Positions 60,253 through 64,000 of a stretch of 64,000 nt of DNA are shown piece by piece. A program made the position numbers and the translations under genes. The notes beneath the pieces were generated by a model. The model had not been told where the DNA came from and did not search any database. It was given only the letters and a program-made list of their open reading frames with translations. Each line of letters starts with the position of its first letter. The first letter of the stretch is position 1. The DNA is from Pseudomonas sp. HS6 (GTDB taxonomy: Bacteria; Pseudomonadota; Gammaproteobacteria; Pseudomonadales; Pseudomonadaceae), in the NCBI RefSeq assembly GCF_023375815.1, contig NZ_CP067412.1, positions 4,898,001 to 4,962,000 of the forward strand, written 5' to 3'.

Positions 60253-61902
60253 TCAGAAACCTTGCGGGGTGGAGCGAGCGACGATGGCTTCGACATCGAG
60301 CCCGCGGGGCAACGCGCCGTAGACACGGCCGCCCCCACTCAGGCGACTGGCGATAAACGCATCGCTGACCGCCGAGTTCCCGGACTCCAGCAACAGCTTC
60401 GCTTGCAGCCCCAGAGCGATGTCTTCAGTCAGTTGCCGCGCCCGGTACTGAATGTCGCCAGTGTCCTTGAACGACGCCTGCAATTGCTGGATATGCGCGG
60501 CCAGCCGTTTGTCGCCATGGCCGTCGCCCAGCTCGTTGAACAGCACATCGAGCACGCCCGGCTCTTTCGACAGTGCACGCAACACATCGAGGCATTGCAC
60601 GTTGCCGGAACCTTCCCACGTCGAGTTCACCGGCGCTTCGCGGTACAGGCGCGGCAGGATGCTGTCTTCGACATACCCGGCGCCGCCCATGCATTCGGCG
60701 GCTTCGTTGATCATCCCCGGCGCACGTTTGCAGATCCAGTATTTGCCCACCGCCGTCACCAGTCGGGCGAACTGCGCTTCGTGGCGATCGTTCAGATGAT
60801 CCAGCGCCTTGCCCATGCGCAGGCTCAGGGCCAGCGCGGCTTCGCTTTCCAGCGCCAGATCGGCCAGCACGTTTTGCATCAGCGGTTGTTCGCTGAGCAG
60901 TTTGCCGCCGACCTTGCGATGGGCGCAGTGATGGCTGGCCTGGGTCAGGGCCTGACGCATCAGCGAGCTGGAGCCGACCATGCAATCAAAACGGGTCATG
61001 GCCACCATCTCGATGATCGTCGGCACGCCGCGCCCTTCCTCGCCGACCATCCACGCCAACGCACCACGGAACTCCACTTCGCTGGAGGCGTTGGACTGGT
61101 TACCGAGTTTGTTTTTCAGGCGCTGGATGTAGAACTGATTGCGCGTGTCGTCCGGACGATGGCGCGGCAGCAGGAAACAGGTCAGGCCCTTGTCGGTCTG
61201 CGCCAGCGTCAGGAACGCATCGCACATCGGCGCCGAACAGAACCACTTGTGCCCCACCAGTTCATAAGCCTGGCCCGGGCCGCTGGCGCCGACCGGATAA
61301 GCCTTGGTGGTGTTGGCGCGCACGTCGGTGCCGCCCTGTTTCTCGGTCATCGCCATGCCGATCGTGACGCCGGTTTTATGGGCCATGCCGACATTGCGCG
61401 GGTCATATTCGGTGGCGAGGATTTTCGGCAGCCATTGTTCGGCCAGATCCGGTTGCAAGCGCAGCGCGGGCACACTGGCAAAAGTCATGGTCAACGGGCA
61501 ACCACTGCCGGCCTCGGCCTGGCTGTGCAGATAGCTCATGGAGGCGCGGGCAACATGGGCGCCTTCCTGCGGATGAGCCCAAGGCAACGAGGTCAGGCCA
61601 TGTTCGATGGCCGTGCGCATCAGCTCGTGATACGCCGGGTGAAATTCCACCAGATCGATGCGATGACCGTAGCGGTCATGGCTGGCGAACACCGGTTTGT
61701 TCTGGTTGGCGAGGAACCCGGCCTCCATCAGCGGCCCGCCGGCCAGCGCGCCGTAGGCGTCAATCCGCGACTCGGCCCAGCCAGCGCCGAACCGCCGCGA
61801 CCACTCCTGCAACGGCAGGTCGATGCGGTACAGGTTGGTGCCGTCCAGCGACGGTGGCTGGTTGGTGACTTCGTGGGTTTCGGCGAACTGATGCAGGTTC
61901 AT
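60253..61902 (-). CDS. aidB: Acyl-CoA dehydrogenase-family protein AidB
   Basis: The 549-residue flavoprotein has AidB features: EVTNQPPSLDGTNLYRIDLP start (about 11-30), MAMTEKQGGTDVRANTTKA (about 203-221), RLKNKLGNQSNASSEVEF and the C-terminal MGGAGYVEDSILPRLYREAPVNSTWEGSGNV (about 429-459), with an extra helical domain giving the 540-550 length. AidB is part of the adaptive response to alkylation damage and binds DNA. Ada/AlkB are not adjacent here. Confidence 0.9.
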   Translation of the reverse strand: MNLHQFAETHEVTNQPPSLDGTNLYRIDLPLQEWSRRFGAGWAESRIDAYGALAGGPLMEAGFLANQNKPVFASHDRYGHRIDLVEFHPAYHELMRTAIEHGLTSLPWAHPQEGAHVARASMSYLHSQAEAGSGCPLTMTFASVPALRLQPDLAEQWLPKILATEYDPRNVGMAHKTGVTIGMAMTEKQGGTDVRANTTKAYPVGASGPGQAYELVGHKWFCSAPMCDAFLTLAQTDKGLTCFLLPRHRPDDTRNQFYIQRLKNKLGNQSNASSEVEFRGALAWMVGEEGRGVPTIIEMVAMTRFDCMVGSSSLMRQALTQASHHCAHRKVGGKLLSEQPLMQNVLADLALESEAALALSLRMGKALDHLNDRHEAQFARLVTAVGKYWICKRAPGMINEAAECMGGAGYVEDSILPRLYREAPVNSTWEGSGNVQCLDVLRALSKEPGVLDVLFNELGDGHGDKRLAAHIQQLQASFKDTGDIQYRARQLTEDIALGLQAKLLLESGNSAVSDAFIASRLSGGGRVYGALPRGLDVEAIVARSTPQGF

Positions 61903-61997
61903 GACGGGGCTCCTTGATCGGCCAGAGCTTCAGTTAAGCACCGCCCCCGAACCGATCAAAGTGTCATACCGGCCTAAATGCCGGCGCTTTCACCCTA

Positions 61998-64000
61998 TCA
62001 ACAACTCAACACCCGCCGCTGCATCGCGACCTGCAAGTCTTCGAATTTCACCGGTTTGCTCAGGTAATCGATCGAGCCGGCAGATGCGCAATGCTCTCGA
62101 TCCGCCCCCAGCGCGATCACGAACACCGGCAGGTTGGCGCAGCCCGGCAAGTCGTGGATCTGGCAGCACAACGACGCGCCATCAAGCGGTGGCAGCTGGC
62201 AATCGATCAGCACCGCATCGAACGCTTCGCGCTGCAAATATTCGAGCGCCGCGGCACCATGGTCGGCGGTGCGCACTCGGAAACCGAGCTTGAGCAACAT
62301 GCCGCGCATCACCAATTGGTTGACGCTGTTGTCGTCCACCAGCAATACGGTGCAGTCCTGCGGGGCGCGCGCGGCATCGCGCGTTAACACTGGAGCGGCT
62401 TCAACCGCTGGCAATTCAAACTCGACATCCAGCTGAAAGCGACTGCCGCGCCCCGGCTCCGAGCGGTGAGTCAACTTGCCACCGAGCAGTTCCACCAGTT
62501 GTCGGCAGATCGCCAGACCGACGCCCAGGCCGCCGTATTCGCGGGTCATCGAACCGTCGAGCTGGAAGAATCGCTGATACATCGTCGCCTCGCCCAGATC
62601 GGTAAAACCGATGCCGGTGTCGATCACCGCAAACGACAGCGCCAGACGATTGTCCGTCGACGGTTTGCCGGTGACTCGCAAGGCGAGACCGCCGACGCGC
62701 GTGAACTTGATCGCGTTGTCCAGCAGGCACTCCAGGCATTGCGCGAGTTTGGCGCTGTCGCCCTGCAGGCGATCCGGCAGGGTCGGCAACACCTCGACCT
62801 TGAAGTCCAGCGACTTGCTGGACGCGTTGCCATCGAACTGCACGCGCAGCGCCTCGACCACGGCGCGCAGGCTGAAACTGCCCGGCGTTGCCTTGAGCTT
62901 GCCGGCCTGCAGTTCGGTCAGGGTCAGGATGCCGTTGACCATGCGCATCATGTCCCGGGCCGAACCGGCGGCGGTCTGCTGGTATTGCTCCAGTTCCGGA
63001 TCGAGTTCGACGGTCTGCATCAGCTCCAGCGAACCGATCACACCGTTCATCGGCGTGCGCAGTTCGTGGGTCAGGGTCGCGAGGAATTCGTCCTTGAGCT
63101 TGTTGCTGTGGGCCAGTTGCTGGTTGAGAACTTCGAGTTTCTGGCCGGCATCGAACAGTGTTTGTGCCTGTTGCTCGCGCATGGCGTTGATACGGTCGGC
63201 CAGCGCCAGCGACAGCAGCGCCACCTCGATGGCCGAGCCGATCTGGCTGGCGTACATGGTCAGGAACACGTTCGGCAGCAAACCCAGGACCATCATCGTG
63301 TTGACGATGCCGCCGAGCAGAAACGCCGACCAAGCGATGATGAAGTAGCGCGCCACTCGCAGGCCGCGCCACCAGGCGAGAATCCCGGCGGCGAAGATCA
63401 CTATGGTGAACGTCAACGCCAGTGTCGTCGCCAGACGCAGGGCCAGCGCATAACTGGTCATCAGTGACAGCCCCATCACCAGCGCGCCGAAGGCGATCAG
63501 GGCAATCAACAGACGGTCGAGCCAGCGGCTGTGGTTTTTGGTCTGCAAGAAACTGCGGGCAAACTGACTGCCGAACAGGCCCGCGCAACCAATGAAGAAC
63601 GGCGTCGAGGCGTTGGTCCACCACGGGTTGTTTGGCCAGAAGTATTCGACCGCTGCGCCATTGACCGATAGCTGATAAAGGCCGAACGAGCCTATATAGA
63701 AGATGTAATAGAGGTAGCTGGTGTCGCGCACGCTGAGGTAGATGAACAGGTTGTAGACCAGCATCCCCAGCAGCACGCCATAAATCAGACCCAGCACGTA
63801 CAGGCGCACCGGCTGGTCTTCGAGGTACGCGGTGCTCGACCACAACGTCACCGGTGCCTGGATCGAGCCTTCGCTGGACAGCCGCAAATAGACGGTCTGT
63901 TGCTGGTCCGGCCGGAACGTGAGGTTGAACAGGTAGTTGTTCTGCCGGATCTCACGACTGGCGAACGGCAACGCGTCCCCGGTCTGGCGCACCAGACGAT
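61998..64000 (-). CDS. Hybrid sensor histidine kinase with 7TM-DISM module (runs off the right edge)
   Basis: At least 667 residues are present; the N-terminus lies outside. Order: the end of a periplasmic 7TMR-DISMED2 domain, seven membrane helices (7TMR-DISM_7TM, about 45-265), a coiled coil, a HisKA domain with LTHELRTPMNGVIG (phosphorylated His), HATPase with N box DNAIKFT and G boxes GLGVGLAI, and a C-terminal receiver with VLLVDDNS, LIDCQLPPLDG (acceptor Asp) and SKPVK. It probably responds to an extracellular carbohydrate-like or lipid ligand. Confidence 0.92.
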   Translation of the reverse strand, partial: RLVRQTGDALPFASREIRQNNYLFNLTFRPDQQQTVYLRLSSEGSIQAPVTLWSSTAYLEDQPVRLYVLGLIYGVLLGMLVYNLFIYLSVRDTSYLYYIFYIGSFGLYQLSVNGAAVEYFWPNNPWWTNASTPFFIGCAGLFGSQFARSFLQTKNHSRWLDRLLIALIAFGALVMGLSLMTSYALALRLATTLALTFTIVIFAAGILAWWRGLRVARYFIIAWSAFLLGGIVNTMMVLGLLPNVFLTMYASQIGSAIEVALLSLALADRINAMREQQAQTLFDAGQKLEVLNQQLAHSNKLKDEFLATLTHELRTPMNGVIGSLELMQTVELDPELEQYQQTAAGSARDMMRMVNGILTLTELQAGKLKATPGSFSLRAVVEALRVQFDGNASSKSLDFKVEVLPTLPDRLQGDSAKLAQCLECLLDNAIKFTRVGGLALRVTGKPSTDNRLALSFAVIDTGIGFTDLGEATMYQRFFQLDGSMTREYGGLGVGLAICRQLVELLGGKLTHRSEPGRGSRFQLDVEFELPAVEAAPVLTRDAARAPQDCTVLLVDDNSVNQLVMRGMLLKLGFRVRTADHGAAALEYLQREAFDAVLIDCQLPPLDGASLCCQIHDLPGCANLPVFVIALGADREHCASAGSIDYLSKPVKFEDLQVAMQRRVLSC

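Overview
The window is a GC-rich, densely coded stretch of a Pseudomonas chromosome, most like the P. fluorescens group. The evidence is the gene order fpr/LuxR solo/rlmG/cioBA, the PA0242-type fused 3-dehydroshikimate dehydratase, typical Pseudomonas REP sequences (GTGGGAGCGRGCTTGC family) and Pseudomonas-type single-copy genes (rhlE, hrpB, amn, aidB, tesB). I see no rRNA, tRNA or CRISPR array. Both ends cut a gene: the 5' part of a ferredoxin-NADP reductase gene at the left, and a 7TM hybrid sensor kinase gene at the right.

Layout. 1-7 kb: reductase, an AHL-type LuxR solo (PpoR-like), rlmG, and the cyanide-insensitive oxidase operon cioAB plus a small DUF2474 protein, with a perfect ANR/FNR box upstream; then an MFS exporter. 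7-12.3 kb: a higBA toxin-antitoxin pair, a DJ-1-like protein lacking the nucleophile Cys, a secreted small protein, a purine permease overlapping trmA, and a DUF4160/DUF2442 pair. 12.5-21 kb: a quinate/shikimate catabolic block (aroQ, an aroE-like gene, a TetR gene, quiC, an MFS transporter). Two of its promoters share an operator-like sequence. EamA and IclR genes follow. 21-27.2 kb: aldo/keto reductase, two tandem YpfJ-type metallopeptidase genes, a secreted alpha/beta hydrolase, HAD phosphatase, tesB and a GNAT gene.

27.33-34.19 kb is the most unusual part: a roughly 6.86-kb, AT-richer integrated element inserted in codon 29 of a histone-deacetylase-family gene. Removing the element joins the two halves exactly in frame and gives a 306-codon gene. 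The element encodes a large serine recombinase at its left end, a strongly structured non-coding leader with an intrinsic terminator, a run of four small overlapping or abutting unknown genes (zinc finger, two unknown proteins, ribbon-helix-helix-like), another unknown gene with an odd start region, a non-coding patch with 11-bp-phased TGCACA repeats, a very short tyrosine recombinase, and at the right end a 455-residue protein with a HEPN RX4H motif. The HEPN protein is a plausible anti-phage or abortive-infection effector. I take this element to be the best candidate for an undescribed system.

35-46 kb: flavoprotein, rhlE, EamA exporter, Lrp regulator, exonuclease, NYN-domain protein, DUF2076 and YciC proteins and a secreted endonuclease/exonuclease/phosphatase. 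44-51 kb: a probable amine or aminosulfonate uptake and degradation cluster (ABC transporter, class III aminotransferase, aldehyde dehydrogenase, divergent LysR). 51-64 kb: hrpB, a 252-bp MITE-like element with 22-bp perfect inverted ends, a lipoprotein, fieF, a Pro/Gln/Asn-rich secreted protein, a second Lrp regulator, DUF2788, rluE, amn, aidB and the partial sensor kinase. REP pairs and a longer composite intergenic repeat punctuate this side.
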